From Wuchereria bancrofti (Eukaryota; Nematoda; Chromadorea; Rhabditida; Onchocercidae): a stretch of DNA of 64,000 nucleotides. This document shows positions 14,738 to 28,200 of this stretch, in pieces. Position numbers and translations under genes: made by a program. The first letter of the stretch is position 1. The number at the start of each line of letters is the position of its first letter. The DNA is taken from the NCBI GenBank assembly GCA_005281725.1, contig SSBO01000007.1:5793126-5857125 (forward strand). The letters are read 5' to 3'. The notes beneath the pieces are model-generated. The model was not told the DNA's origin. It ran no database searches and saw only the letters and a program-made list of their open reading frames with translations.

Positions 14738-17208
14738 ATGGCAGAAGTACGTGAAATACCATCCGGAACGTATAATCTGAAATTTGGCGAATCATTTCAT
14801 GAACGAGGAGAAAAACCTATCTATCATACACTTCAGTGTAAATTATACCAACTATTAATTAATTAGTAAATTAATTAATCAATTATTCATCCTATATATT
14901 TAAATATTTTACTGGTATTAATGTAAATCAATGAAATATAGTGAGAAATTTATATATAATTGTCTAAAAACACAGAATGCGAGGAGAATCAAACACGAAT
15001 AGATTGTACTTATGTCCAAATCAAAAAGTTTTTCTTGTTTTCTTGAGTAATAAAAAAAAAAGAAGGAAAAATACGTTTGCAGTTGATTTCAAGCCAAAAT
15101 CATTGGCCGGAGAAAAAGAAACATTCATAGTATTTGGTGGAAATGGTGATGTACAGGTTGTTTCTTTTTTCTCATTTCATTTTGATGACTTTTTTTCTTT
15201 TGAAACTTTTTGGAGAAAAAATTTTTTTTTCAAAATTTTAAAGTAAAGTAATACTACGGTGAATTTAACAATATCAAATACTAAATAAATAACAATGTTC
15301 CTATTTATATTTTCTTGTGAGATTTTCACCTCTCAAAAGCACTGTTTTTTAGAATTAAAGGAAAAAATTTTGTGAATATATTTGATATGTCACTTGTTTT
15401 CTTTTCTATTTACAGGTAGCAGTACCAGGTGAAGGAGATGCTTTAACGGTATTTAAAGGAGCACAAAAGCCAGTGAAAGGAGAGAAAGAATGTTTGTTGT
15501 TTTTTGATCACTTGACCGGTGAGATGAGAATTGAAAAGCTTTCATCTATAATGTCTGTAAAGAAAACAAGGTATCATTTTCCTGTGTTATTAAAATGACC
15601 AAATTTAAATTTGCCTAAAAATCAAGGTATCTTACCATATTATGTAGCAATTGTAATAGAAAGTAATAACTGGGCGTAATAATTATGTAGTATAACAGTG
15701 TAAAATATTTTTTAGAAGTTACAATTATATTGAGAAGATTTCATCATTTGTTTAGAAGTGATAGCCAGATTGCCTAAAAGTTTAATCAGTGAATTAATTT
15801 AATGGCTTGCGCAGTAATTCGTCGTGCTACTACTACATGCACAGATATTTCAATAAGGAATTACAATATTGAGACTCATTTTTTGTTTTGTTTAACGAAA
15901 TCACACTGTTGAATGAGGGACATATGTTCATTTCTGCGATTGTTTAATCAAAATGTTTTTTTCTTAGTTTTAGAATCACTGCAATACAGTTCCTTTAATA
16001 AAAGGAACAGTTTAAAATAAAATTGGTTGCAAAAGCATTTTGATATATAAAAAAAAAAGCTTTCAAAGCTTCTGGACGTTACTGAAAATGGAAATTTTCT
16101 TGGAATTACTCATTTATCATAGCAATATTGTTAATTAACACATGAATTTGATTAAGAATGTTTTGATATCAGGCTAGTTATAGTAGTGTATTCTAGAGGT
16201 AACGAAGATAGTGCTTCGGTAAGATTACGATCCGAAATTGAACGATTACGGAAAGAAAACGGTGAAAAGTCAGATGATGAAATGGATGATACTAAGGTTT
16301 ATTTCTTCATTTTCGTAATTTTGTTAGCTTACTTAATAGTTATATTAAACTTCGATACCTGTACTAAGTTTAAATTTTATTGAATTTATGATTTTTTGCG
16401 ACTTTTCTTCTAATCTTTCTAAAGCAAATAATGTTAGAAACTGGAAAAGATTAACGAAATAGCACGACGATTAGTAGTTTTTTTTTTAAACATTCTTTTC
16501 GGTTTGTTGATTTGTTGGCATTATTAATTTTGTGATTTCAGAGTTCAAGTGGTTCATCAACGGTCGTATCATCTGAATCGGGTGATTCAGATTCAGAATG
16601 TGGCGACGGAGATAGGAAATCAGCATCTGTGGTATCAAAAAGTATGCGCAGTAGTGATGATTCTAGAAGTAGGAGTAGTGATACTGGTGACGATGACGAT
16701 TTACAAGGTTTTTTTTTTTGTTTTTATTTTTTAATCGGATAGAAGCTATAAACTAAGGTAGTAGCTATTGAAGAACGTAGAGAATGAGAATTACCCCTCT
16801 ATATTACTATATATGATTAACTATTTTAATTTTAATCATACTTCTCAAGATATTAATTTATTTTTGTGTATGATAAATGATTCAATCATATATGTACATA
16901 AAAGTTATAGGAAGCTATTTATTATCCGTAGTTTATAAAATGATGCTTATTAAAAAAATCGTCAAATTTAGTTAGATGTAATGAATGATTCATTCTTCTT
17001 CCTTTACTGTTATTCTTTCTTTTTATATTTGTGAGCATTTTCAGAAGCGTTGGAGCAACAGCTACGTTCACAATCAATGCCAGCAATTGAAGAAACAAAA
17101 CAAAAACAAATCAAATCATATCCTCCACCACCGTTTCCGGTTAATAGTAATACGAAGAAATTATTGCATGATGATTTACAGCTAAGTGAAAGTTCGGATG
17201 AAGATTAA
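14738..17208 (+). CDS. eaf-1: ELL-associated factor (EAF family)
   Basis: EAF proteins bind the ELL elongation factor and support RNA polymerase II elongation in the nucleus. Coding exons: 14738-14837, 15083-15156, 15416-15570, 16197-16296, 16542-16707, 17045-17208; total 759 nt, 252 aa. The N-terminal EAF domain spans about residues 10-115: KFGESFHERG, then HTLQFDFKPKSL across intron 1, LTVFKGAQKPVKGEKEC, LTGEMRIEKLSS and VKKTR. Human EAF1/2 have the same order (LKLGESF, FHT.RYDFKP, VFKG, EKLSS..VKKTR). The rest is acidic and Ser/Asp-rich (144-198), with a Pro patch (YPPPPFP) and a C-terminus LQLSESSDED that resembles the acidic tails of the family. Exon 4 could start instead at 16173, adding eight hydrophobic residues in frame; I prefer 16197 because it keeps the domain polar. 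An AATAAA at 17500-17505 is a likely poly(A) signal. Confidence 0.95.
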
Positions 17209-19263
17209 TGATTTTTTCCATACTTTTAGATGTTCTTTCTTTTTTTTTTGTTTCGTCTAAATTTGTTATGAAAAGTTCTTTGAGGCTTATTTTATGTTTT
17301 AGGATTATTTTTTGAGAAAATGGGAAGAGAAATCGATGATTAATTGTCATAATTAAAAATTTAAACAATGAAAAAGAACAATTTGACAACTGGCATTTTT
17401 AGCTTGTTTAGAAATTTCTTATATCCTTCTATTAGATATACATTATACCACTATTAATAGATACAATGTACTTGATAAGCAGGTTATCTTGGAAGTTTCA
17501 ATAAAATATTCTTATCTTGAATCACTGTAATATTTTATTCTTCTTTGAAAGAAATTGCAAATCTGATTAGCTGTATTTTTATTTTTTTCGTGATATTTCA
17601 GTAAATTTTACGAACATTTTTGAATTTTGCCTTTATTCTTTTAATCACTTATATAACATATCAATAGTAAACATTTTATATTTATATTCACATTTGAAAT
17701 TTTGTATATTGTTGAAATAAGCTGTTGAATAACTTGTTTACTTAGCTAATCAAATCACTTTTTTTTTTGTTTTTATATGTTTCTTTTGAATATTTGATTA
17801 TGTTGACCATGTTTATATATATATATAATTGTTTGATAGCATTGACTGATGACTGAAACGCTGTTTAGTTTGCAAAATTATGATCAAAAAAACTTATCTA
17901 TCACTAAGATTTGATTTATACCAAAATACACACAATAAAATGAATGAATGAGCAGTACGTTCATTTTCATTAATAAATGGTTATAATTTAAATTTAATGA
18001 ATATATAAGATAAGAAGATAATAGGATGATAATACTATATAAAATTATAAGAAAGTTAATTGTATATTTATTCCGTCAATAGCTTAACTTTATACTTCAA
18101 ATTAAAATAAATGGTAAAATAGGAGAGCAGGACAATATGTGTGTGTGAATCATCCATTTGTTAACTTGATACTATCCAATATCTGATAGTCAAACTTAAT
18201 TGTCAACAAGATGACAATATGTATTTTAGTCTAATATTCTCTATAATTTCATTCAATTATTTAATATATTTAAATCATTTTTTCTTTCTAAAAATGAATT
18301 CTTTCCATTTTTTTTTCACTTCTGTACGTGTCTTCAAAAATACAAATATTGATCTCATAAATAGTAATTGTAGTATTTTTTTTTTTTTTTAATCAAAACT
18401 ACTATATCATATCATTTGATTGAAAGCATTTATCAATGTATCACATCACATTACATGCATAAATAATTGTGTAATAAATAAATTGAAAAATATCAACAAA
18501 AAAAAAAAAGATTTAAACGATAATATATATCAAAAACAGCTACAGCAATTTACATACAGCAAAATACATGCAAAAAAAAAAAAAAAAAATCATTTGGTAT
18601 TTAATTTTGAGAAATATAAGGGAAAAATTATGGTAAAAGAGAAAGGCGTAAGATGAAAAGACCCGTTTGCTTCGGGAATTTATTTCAAGAATTTTTTCTT
18701 TTTTTTTTTTATTTGTTGAAAAGGAAGCAGTTCAGAAAAAAGAAAGAAAGAAAAGAAAAACGATAGGCGCAATTGCTCTATTAGAAGGAATGGCATTAAA
18801 TTTAATTTTACTTTTATGTTTGCACATTTAAACTAATTCCACGAGAAGAAGTAAGCTTTAACAGAATGAAAAAAAGAAAAAATTTTGCAAATAATTCTAA
18901 TAGACAGATATTTTCTTAAAATTAGAAATTGATCATTTTCTTTTTATTTGTTATATTTGTTAAATTTTAATTTTTTATTCTTTGCACAAATTAATCAGCG
19001 CTAATTTTTAAACATGAAAAAGCTGTTGCTGACAATTGTTTACTGCTAATCATTATTGCTACTGTTTGAAATATTGAATTATAATTGATAATGATGTACA
19101 AAACTGATAAAGTGATGATTGATAATGACAAATTTTAAGCAATATTTTCGTTTTCGAATTAATTTTTTCACTTTTTTTTTTTTGAGCAGAAGAAAAGAAA
19201 AATTATCTGTAAATAGGAAGCAATAATGATTTAATACGAAATAAAATTTAAGCATTTGAAATT
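17209..19263. other. Intergenic spacer between convergent eaf-1 and fhod-1
   Basis: No gene seen. It holds the 3' UTRs of both neighbours. The AATAAA at 17500-17505 suits eaf-1. For fhod-1 (minus strand) AATAAA complements occur at 18974-18979 and 18943-18948, about 290-320 bases past the stop. The remainder is A+T-rich with poly-A and poly-T runs. Confidence 0.6.
17500..17505 (+). terminator. Probable poly(A) signal of eaf-1
   Basis: AATAAA about 290 bases after the eaf-1 stop, within TTTCAATAAAATATTC. It is the first canonical signal after the stop that I could find. Confidence 0.5.
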
Positions 19264-22200
19264 TTAGATAGTTGTAACTGTGCTACTAGATTGATCATCA
19301 ACAAGTTTTAATGTTCGAGTACGCCTCACTGAAAATAAGTAAATAAATAAATAAAAATGAACGAAAAAAAAGATTTACACTCAGTGTTTAATTATTTGTA
19401 GTTAATTAGAATTTAAATTTGTGTTAGTTAGAATTTAAATTTGTAGCTAATTAGAGTCTTATAATTATATATTATATATCATAGTTTAATTATGCAAGGG
19501 AGTAAAATGAATTCATATATAATACAATTCGAAAATTGAATAATAACTTCTGAATATGCATCTTTAAGTTTTCATTTCATTCTAATAAATGAAGTATAAG
19601 AAGTTTTAAAATTAAATTTGTAATTAATTAAAATTTTATAATTATATATTATACGTGTATGATTAGATTAAAATTAAAACTGAATAATTATAATTAAATT
19701 GTGATCGAATCAAATTAAATAATTATAATAAATAATTTCATATAATTAAATTAAAAATACATTTTTTTTAAAGTAAAATTTGTTAATGATAAAACATTTG
19801 AAAATTTCATAATATTTAATGAGAATAACGAAAAATTTTTGAAGTTATTTTTCTAGGGAGAAAAAAAAAAAAAAACTTACAAGATTTCCGATTAAATTGC
19901 CTAGCTCTACGACGATGATCACGTGGTTCCGTTTGAATTGTTGCTGCTTTTACAAGACCATCAAGAATTTCATCATCCGGTGATTCCTGACCAGGACTTC
20001 CGGAATCAGTTAATCGTCCAACTGATCTCAACACTATAAATACTCGAAATGATAATTGTATTTTACTTCCTGTTTTTTTTTTTGTATTTTATTTCATTTT
20101 ATATATTTTATTATTTCACTATTAATGTATTTTATTTTTACTAATTTTTACTATTAATTTTACTACTAATGTGAAAATATTTTGTTATATAAGAGGTATT
20201 ATTATTTTCAATTCAAATTCAATTATCCTTTTCGATTAAACGATATTCATTACTGATTAAATATTTATATGTGTATCGTATTTGTAAAATTAATAAATTA
20301 ACATAAAAATAGCATACTTTCTCGTTGACTTGAAATAATATCTGCAGGTGATCGTTCAGCTGTAGGTTTTGCTCGTGTCCTTTTTAACGTGTCATCATTA
20401 CTTCCGCCAGTTAGCATACGTGACATTGCTTCATGTCGCTTAAATTATAACAAAAAACTTAATTGATGATTTAAATCAATCAATACTTCATATGTAAATA
20501 TATTTTAAAATTCTATAGCAAAAATTGATAACAAAAAAATAAATGCTTTTTGATAAAAAATGCAACATTTGAAAAAAAAGAGCCGGATTGATTTTTCTAA
20601 TAAATTTAAAATTCGAGCAATTTATTCCTACATAAATAGATAAAAAACCTAAATTTTAAAAACCTTTTTTTTAAAAAAAAGGAAAAAAAAACAAGAATGA
20701 ATAAGAGACTAAATCTATTGCTTTTTGACAAAAAAAAAATTAATTCGAATTAGAATCTAATTCGATCATTATTAATCTGCTATAAAGATAAATTGTAAAA
20801 AAAAAATGTTATATAAATTTTGAACTAATTTAAAATATCAAATAGCAAAAAATTTAATTCCTAATCGATTAGATCTAATTAATAGAATAAATTGATTAAT
20901 AAATGAATGCATGATTTGATATTATTACTATAAATTTTATTAGTTGCATTAAATAGTGAAATAAGTTTAATAAAGATAGCTTGTAAATAAAAAAAAAGGA
21001 AAATGTCATATAAATTTTGGATTAATTTTAAGCATCAAAATGTGGCATACAATTAAAATATTTAAAATATTTTCAATCATTACTAATCTGCTATAAAAAT
21101 AAAATGTAAAAGAAATGTTATATAAATTTCGAATTAATTTAAAATTTTCAAGCATAAAAATGTAGCATACAATTAAAATATTTAAAAATATTTTTAATCA
21201 TTACTAATCTGCCATAAACATAAAATGTCAAAAAGAAAAAAGAAAAGAAAAGAAATGCCATATAAATTTTGGATTAATTTTTAAAATATAAAAATGTAGC
21301 ATAGAATTAAAATATTTTAAAATAATTTTTAATCATTCCTAACTAACCTGTTCAGCATTCATTTGTATTGGTGCACGTTTTAAATTACCATTCAATTCCA
21401 TACCATCTTTATTATCATTTTGACCATTTTCTAATGCCCATATCTTGCCACGTGTTTTATTACGTTCACGTTTATCAGCTAATCGTTTTCGTTGTTGTAA
21501 AATTTTATCACGTGTGGTACGATATTCTAGCGCAAATTCGTTAACCATTTTGAAAACATTCATTGGCTTTAATGTTGGCACTTCATGAATACTATAGCCA
21601 AAAAAGAGCAAAAATGCATGCCATCTATAAAATTAGCAAAATTTTTTGTTTTTTCTTTTAATTAAATAATTAATTAAAAAAGAGAATAAAAAAAGAAAGA
21701 AAACAAAAAATTTTTTAAAAAATAATAAAAATTTTCAAAAAAAAGAAAGAAAATCATTTGTATAATTTAGGAATATTTTATAAATAAACACTTTTTTTTA
21801 ATTAAAAGTTGTGTAAAAATTTTTGATAAGATAATTACAAAATTTATTCTTCTATTTCAATAATTTAACATAAATAAATTAAATTTCGATGAGATATCAA
21901 AATTCCTTTTTTTTTTCTTTGATAACGTTTCGAAAAATTTTAATAAATTATTGAAAAAAAAATTTTTGTAAAATTCATTTTAACATTTAATGATAAGATG
22001 ATAGAAGTGTATAGAAAAATTATCAATAAATATCAATTATGTTAAGTGATAAAATAAAAAAAAAAAATACCAAAAAATATTTCCGTTGTTTACTAACCTA
22101 TTAAAAGCAATTCGATAAATTGCTTTAAGTTGATGAATTCGTTGTGCCACATCATTTAAATAATCATTTATCTTTTGTTTCATTGATGATGAGCTATCAT

Positions 22201-25200
22201 TTTTGCTAATTTTAGCTAAATAACCCCATGATGCTTTACAATCATGCTCTAATTTTTTTAAATTTGACTCCAATTCATCGTAATCGAACTAAAAACAAAA
22301 AAAGAAAAAAAAGAGGTTTAAATTTCACTTCAATTTAAATTAAAGAAAACAAAAAGTTTAAGCTTGACTTCAATTTAAATTAAAGAAAGCAAAAAATTTA
22401 AGCTTGACTTTAATTTAAATTAAAGAAAACAGAAAGTTTAAATTTGACTTTAATCTAAATTAAAGAAAACGAAAAGTTTAGATTTGATTTCAATTTAAAT
22501 TAAAGTGATTTCAGTCCAAATTAAATGAAAAGTTTAAATTTCATTTCGATTTAAATTAAAACATCATATCATGTACGGATTTATATTATTGAATATAAAT
22601 TATAATCAATTTTAATTTCACTAAATTTTCGATCAAATTGAAAATTTTAAAACAGAGAGAGATAGAGAGAGAGGGAAACAGAGAGTAAAAAAGAAAAACA
22701 AAATGAAAATTTCACCCTAGCAGTACGTGCAACAGCACCAAATTCGGAATATAAATCGGTTCCATCTGAACAATGTTCAATCATATATTCGGCTAAATGA
22801 TATGTTAGCGTATGCTTATAAACCGGATCCTTTACTTCAGATGCTTTACTTAAATAATCCAATTGAAAACCTTTAATCTGTAAAAAAATAAACAATAACT
22901 AAAGTTTTAATTTGAAATAAAATTTACAAAACAAAAAAAAAAAAAAATGTTAGTACTTAGTTACAAATGTTATTAAGTCGATTCCATCTGAACAATGTAT
23001 ATTCGACATGAAAATGTGAAATTTAAAAGAATATGAATAATGCTAAAGTTACAAAATAAATAGCTTTAAAAAAAAAATTAGTATTGTAGTTACTTTCAAT
23101 TAAAAATTTTTTTGAGCAAAGAAATTTTTAAAATAAACAAGAAAAAGAAAAAAATCATGGTCAGAAATTTTGAATTAATTCTTTTCAATTTTTCCACTCA
23201 ATCCATTTTCATATTTCATTTTAATTTATTTCAATTGAAATAAATTACATTAGTTCCATTCAATGTATTTCCAATTATTAATAACATTCCCATAGCGGTA
23301 CGAAATGTTTTCGATTCTTCAACTTCTTTCATTGCTAATTGTAAATCCATTAATGGTTCTGCGATATCCTTAAAAAAAAAAAATCAAAAAAATATTTGAG
23401 AAATTTTAATTTGATAGCACAAAATTATTCCTAAATTTATGACTAATGAATGAAAAAACGAAAAAAAGGAAAGAAAAGGTAAATTAGATTAAAAACTGCC
23501 AGAAAAAGAAGGATAAAACATAAATATTATCATCAATCAATTAATTAATTAACATTATGCCAACTTGTCACTAAGTAAAAAAGTTTTAAATTTTTGCTCG
23601 TTAAATTTAAAAAAAAATTTAGGCTCCTAAATTCTGAAATTTCCGACAAATTTTAAAAAAAAAAGCAAAAAAGGAACAAATACAAAATTTCTCGCACCTT
23701 TTCACAATTTTTATAGTCCAACGTAAAAATCCAAAGTCTTAGTCTTTCCAACAAGCATGGTATTTGTGCAAGTTTAAGAAGAAATTGTTCCGCTTGACCT
23801 AGCGGCATATCCGGATGTTCCGCAACTTTTAACTCAATTTGCTCAATTTCCGCTGGATTTGGCATCATTGTAGTGAGAATTTTTTCAATACCCTCTTTAT
23901 TTAGTACCAGTGAATCGAATTTCTAAAAATTTTCATTAATATTTATGCTTATTTTATTATTTATTTACTTTTAATTTTTATTTTAATTTTTTGGAAAAAT
24001 GAAAAAGTTGATGGAATTAAGATAAGAAGTGATAAATGTTTAATATTATTACCATAATAGCAGTTGGAATAACACTTATTGGTGGTAATTTAGTTAAACC
24101 AATATTGATTGCTTGTGATCGTTTTAATGGTAGCACCTGAAGAACTTGCGTCCGATGTTCACCATTGAGCCGCTAAAAAAAAATTAAACAAAAATCATTA
24201 TTTAAAAATCATTTTTTCAATTATTTCTTATTAAAATTGCGATAAAAATTTATGAAATTTTTTCTTTTTTTCTTGTTAATATTTAATAGAAGAACGTAAT
24301 AAATAGAAGTAGAGAGGAAGCGGAAAATGTACGAACATTTGTTAAATTCTTCTTTAAAATAAAAATGGAAAAATATTAAATCGAACAACTACGTTCATTA
24401 TTCAACGTAATATTCCGCGTCATTATTCAACCATGACAATCCGCACGACTCATTACATTTATGATTCAACCGGAATACTCCGCACAACTACATTCATTAT
24501 TCACCGTAGTATTCCGCACAACTGTGTTATTCAACCGTGAGACTAATTATATTCATTATTCAAGCGGAATACTCCGCATAATTACATTCATTATTCAACG
24601 TAATATTCCGCACAATTGTGCTATTATTCGACCGTGACACTCTGCACAACTCATTACATTCATTATTCAGCTGGAATACTCCGAAGAATTATATTCATTA
24701 TTTAACCGGAATACTCCGCGCAACTATATTTACTATTCAATCGTGACACTCCGCACAACTATATTCATTATTCAACCATAACACTCCGCAAAGCAAACTA
24801 TATTCGTCATCCAACCGGAATCCCTCATACAACTGTATTCATTACTCAACCGGAATACCCAATCATAAGTGCCGAAAATCTAGGACATCTTAAGGTTTTT
24901 TTTTTTGAAACAATCACAAAATTTGAATGCTATTAGCTAAACAAGAAAAAAAAACTCGTCATAAACAAAATTAAAGAAGAAAGAAAAGTTAGTGAAAAAA
25001 AAAGCTCAAACGAAATTTAGATACAATTAAATTTTTTGGTACATTATAAGAATTGAACAAAATTTAAAAATAAATCAATTGAAGAAAATGAATGAAAAGT
25101 TTTAAATTATATAAAATATTTGAAAAAATTTTATTCATTTGATTTTTTTTTGCAATCATTTTCATTGTTATTATTTGTTTCATAATTACAATTAAAAGTA

Positions 25201-28200
25201 TTTGAGAATATATGAAAATGAAATAATTAAAGAGTTAAATTTTAAATAAAGTTTACCTTAACAGCAGGAATTTCTTTGGTTTTTTGCTCGAATAATTGAA
25301 CCAACTTTTTGGCATCAATTTGTGGTAAATCAAGTTTATGCCAAAATGTTCCTTTATTTCTTAATGATGGTACCGGTGGTAGCTCAGCTTGTGCAGGTTT
25401 CCAATGCAATCTTAGTGTTCCAGTTTTTGATACCGGTGGTACTAAATATTCATTCATGTGAACTAATTTTAATAGTTCAAAAATTTTTTTTTTTTTTTGA
25501 AAATTTTCATTTGTTAGATTACTGATACATTAATCTGAAATGATATTTATACACTAAAATTATTTCACAAATTTTGAATTAAAAAAAAAAATTATTCACC
25601 TGGGCTTGGATCACGACCTTTTTGATTTAGGCCACCATTTGGTGACAAAAAAGGTGGTGGTGGAGGTGCACCTGGTGCACCAGGTAATAAAGGCGGTGCT
25701 GGTGGTGGACCTCTTTCAGGTGCTAAAAAATAAATTGAATTACAACTAAATTAAATTATTATTTCCTATAATTCTTAAAAAATGAAAAGATTATATTAAG
25801 TTAATTTACACAAAATAGAATTTCGAAGTAGAATTTCATTTCTTAAAATGATTCTCTAATTAAATTTAGATTAAAATAAAGGCTTACAATATTAAATGAC
25901 TTCTTTTATCCCCCATAAAATATCTCAACATCTTAATAGGAATAAAATATGAAATGGTTATTAGAATTTTAAGGTTTTTTTTTTTTAAATTTCATTAATC
26001 ATAACATAAATTGTTAAGTTAAAAATTAAATTTCAAACTGATATGATAATTTATTACCTGGTGGAATACTACTATTGCTAACACCTGGAATTAGACCTTT
26101 CTCCTGAGCTATTGCTGCTAAACGAGCCATTACTAATGGATCTTGCTCAAATTCATCTTTATGAAATTCCGAAAAATCCAAATCATTGATAATTAACGGT
26201 TTCGATTTAAAATTTTCAGCAGCCTAGAAAAGAAGAAAAGAAAGAAAGAAATATAAGAATAATAAAACAATTCATTATATTTTTAAAATAATTTAGCATA
26301 GTTAAAATTAAAAAAAGCTAACTATAAAATTAAATTTCTCTTAATTAATATATTTACAAATTTATATCACTATTAATTCAAAAATGTCCTATCAAATTTT
26401 TGTTTTTTGATTTAAAATTATATTTAATTTAAGAAAAAAAGCAAACTTTTTTCCATTGTATTTCTGCTTCATCTTGTTTTGGCTCAAATAATGCAGCGTT
26501 TTGTTCACGTTTAAGCGCACGGCGACGTAACTGTGCCGCAAATGCATTACCACCAGTTGTAGCATCATCATTATCATCATCATCATTATCATTAATTACC
26601 TGAAATTAATTTATATATAATTATTTAAGGTAAAGTATGATTTATTGATGAATTATAAAAATTATTATAGTTTTAATTTNNNNNNNNNNNNNNNNNNNNN
26701 NNNNNNNNAGTAGTCGTATTAAGCTAAAATATAATTTTTCCCTTTTTTTTCTTCATTTTTCTTTTCTTTTCTTTTTTCTGTTTTATTTTAAATCATTAAT
26801 TATTCATATATTTTATAACAAAACATTATTTTGAAGGATTTTTTAAAAGAAAAAAAATTCTAAGAATGATATTTAAAAAATTTTTTATATATATTAAAAA
26901 ATTTCATACTTTTGCTTTTACAGGTGATGATACTATCCTTTTTGGTTCTGGTATTATTTCTGGTTCATTTTTAGTTGGTTCCGGAAATTCCATTGTTTTA
27001 TTTTCGGTTGGTGAGAAAAGTGTAGAAGGAAATGATGGTGGAGGTGCTCGAACCTAAAAAATAAGCAATAGTATTAATTTTTTTAAAACTTATATTTAAA
27101 TTTATTCAACATTTCAAAACTTTTCATCTTATTTGCTTTAACGTACGTTTAATTCTTTACACGTATATCAAATAATTTATACATTTATGGTATTATTATT
27201 ATCNATCTAATATTTCCAATTTTTAGAAGAATCAATTATTTTTTTTTTTTTTTTTGAAAGAAATTGTATGTGTAAAAAAAAAATCGTACATTAATAGCAA
27301 TTTACCATATTTAATTAATGAGAATTGCAAAGTTTAATTACTAATAAATTTTTTATTTAAAAAAAGAAAATAAAGATAAAAGAAAAATGAAATGTCAAAC
27401 CGGTTTCTCTTCAGGTTTTACATTTTCATTATTTTCCAAATTTTTCTCAACGAAATTTATTGATGCCATTGGAGATTGTTTTATTGATAATTGTTCGCTC
27501 ATCTCATTTACCGATACATTCTAGAAGGGATAAATTACTTACTATTAATTGTAAACAAATATGAATTTTGTTTTCTTTTTTTTTGAATTCAATAATAAAT
27601 GAACAAAATTTAAATTTGCAAAAATAAAAAAAATAAAGGAAAAATGTTCTCCATTAATTTTGTCTACTTTTTTTTTTTGATGAAAGTTTTACCAGTAACT
27701 GACTGTATTATTATTATTTTTCAGCTTTGATTCAACTTCACAAACTTTCCTTCGCCATGGCGGTATTACTTTTGATGTTTCAACATTAATAATATCATTT
27801 GTTGCATCATTAATACCATTAACAATTTTATCAGTAGTATTTGTTTTAGATCTGTAAAAAGGAAAAAAAAAATTATCATTAGCATAAATGCATAACAAGT
27901 TTTTTTTCTTTCATTTTTTGTTTTTTGGACAATTGCGCCAGTAGTAAATTAAACAAACAAACAAACAAACAAAAGGAAAAAACGTTGTTAAAATGAATTA
28001 ATAAAAAAAAACATTGAGATATAAACATAAAAAAAAATTGATTTATATTTATGCTAGCTTTAATAAATAATTTTTTAATTTTTAGAAAATTAAATTGTAA
28101 TTTTAGCATCACTTATTTGTATGATTAATATGATTGACAATATTTGATAGGCTAAACTATCACAAAACTCGACTTTTATTTTTATATTTTTGAAATTTGA

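Noticed and set aside
14977..15246. 89-codon open frame starting with Met at 14977
   Set aside because: Only 15083-15156 of it is coding (eaf-1 exon 2, phase fixed by exon 1 and the EAF domain). The start and both ends are intron.
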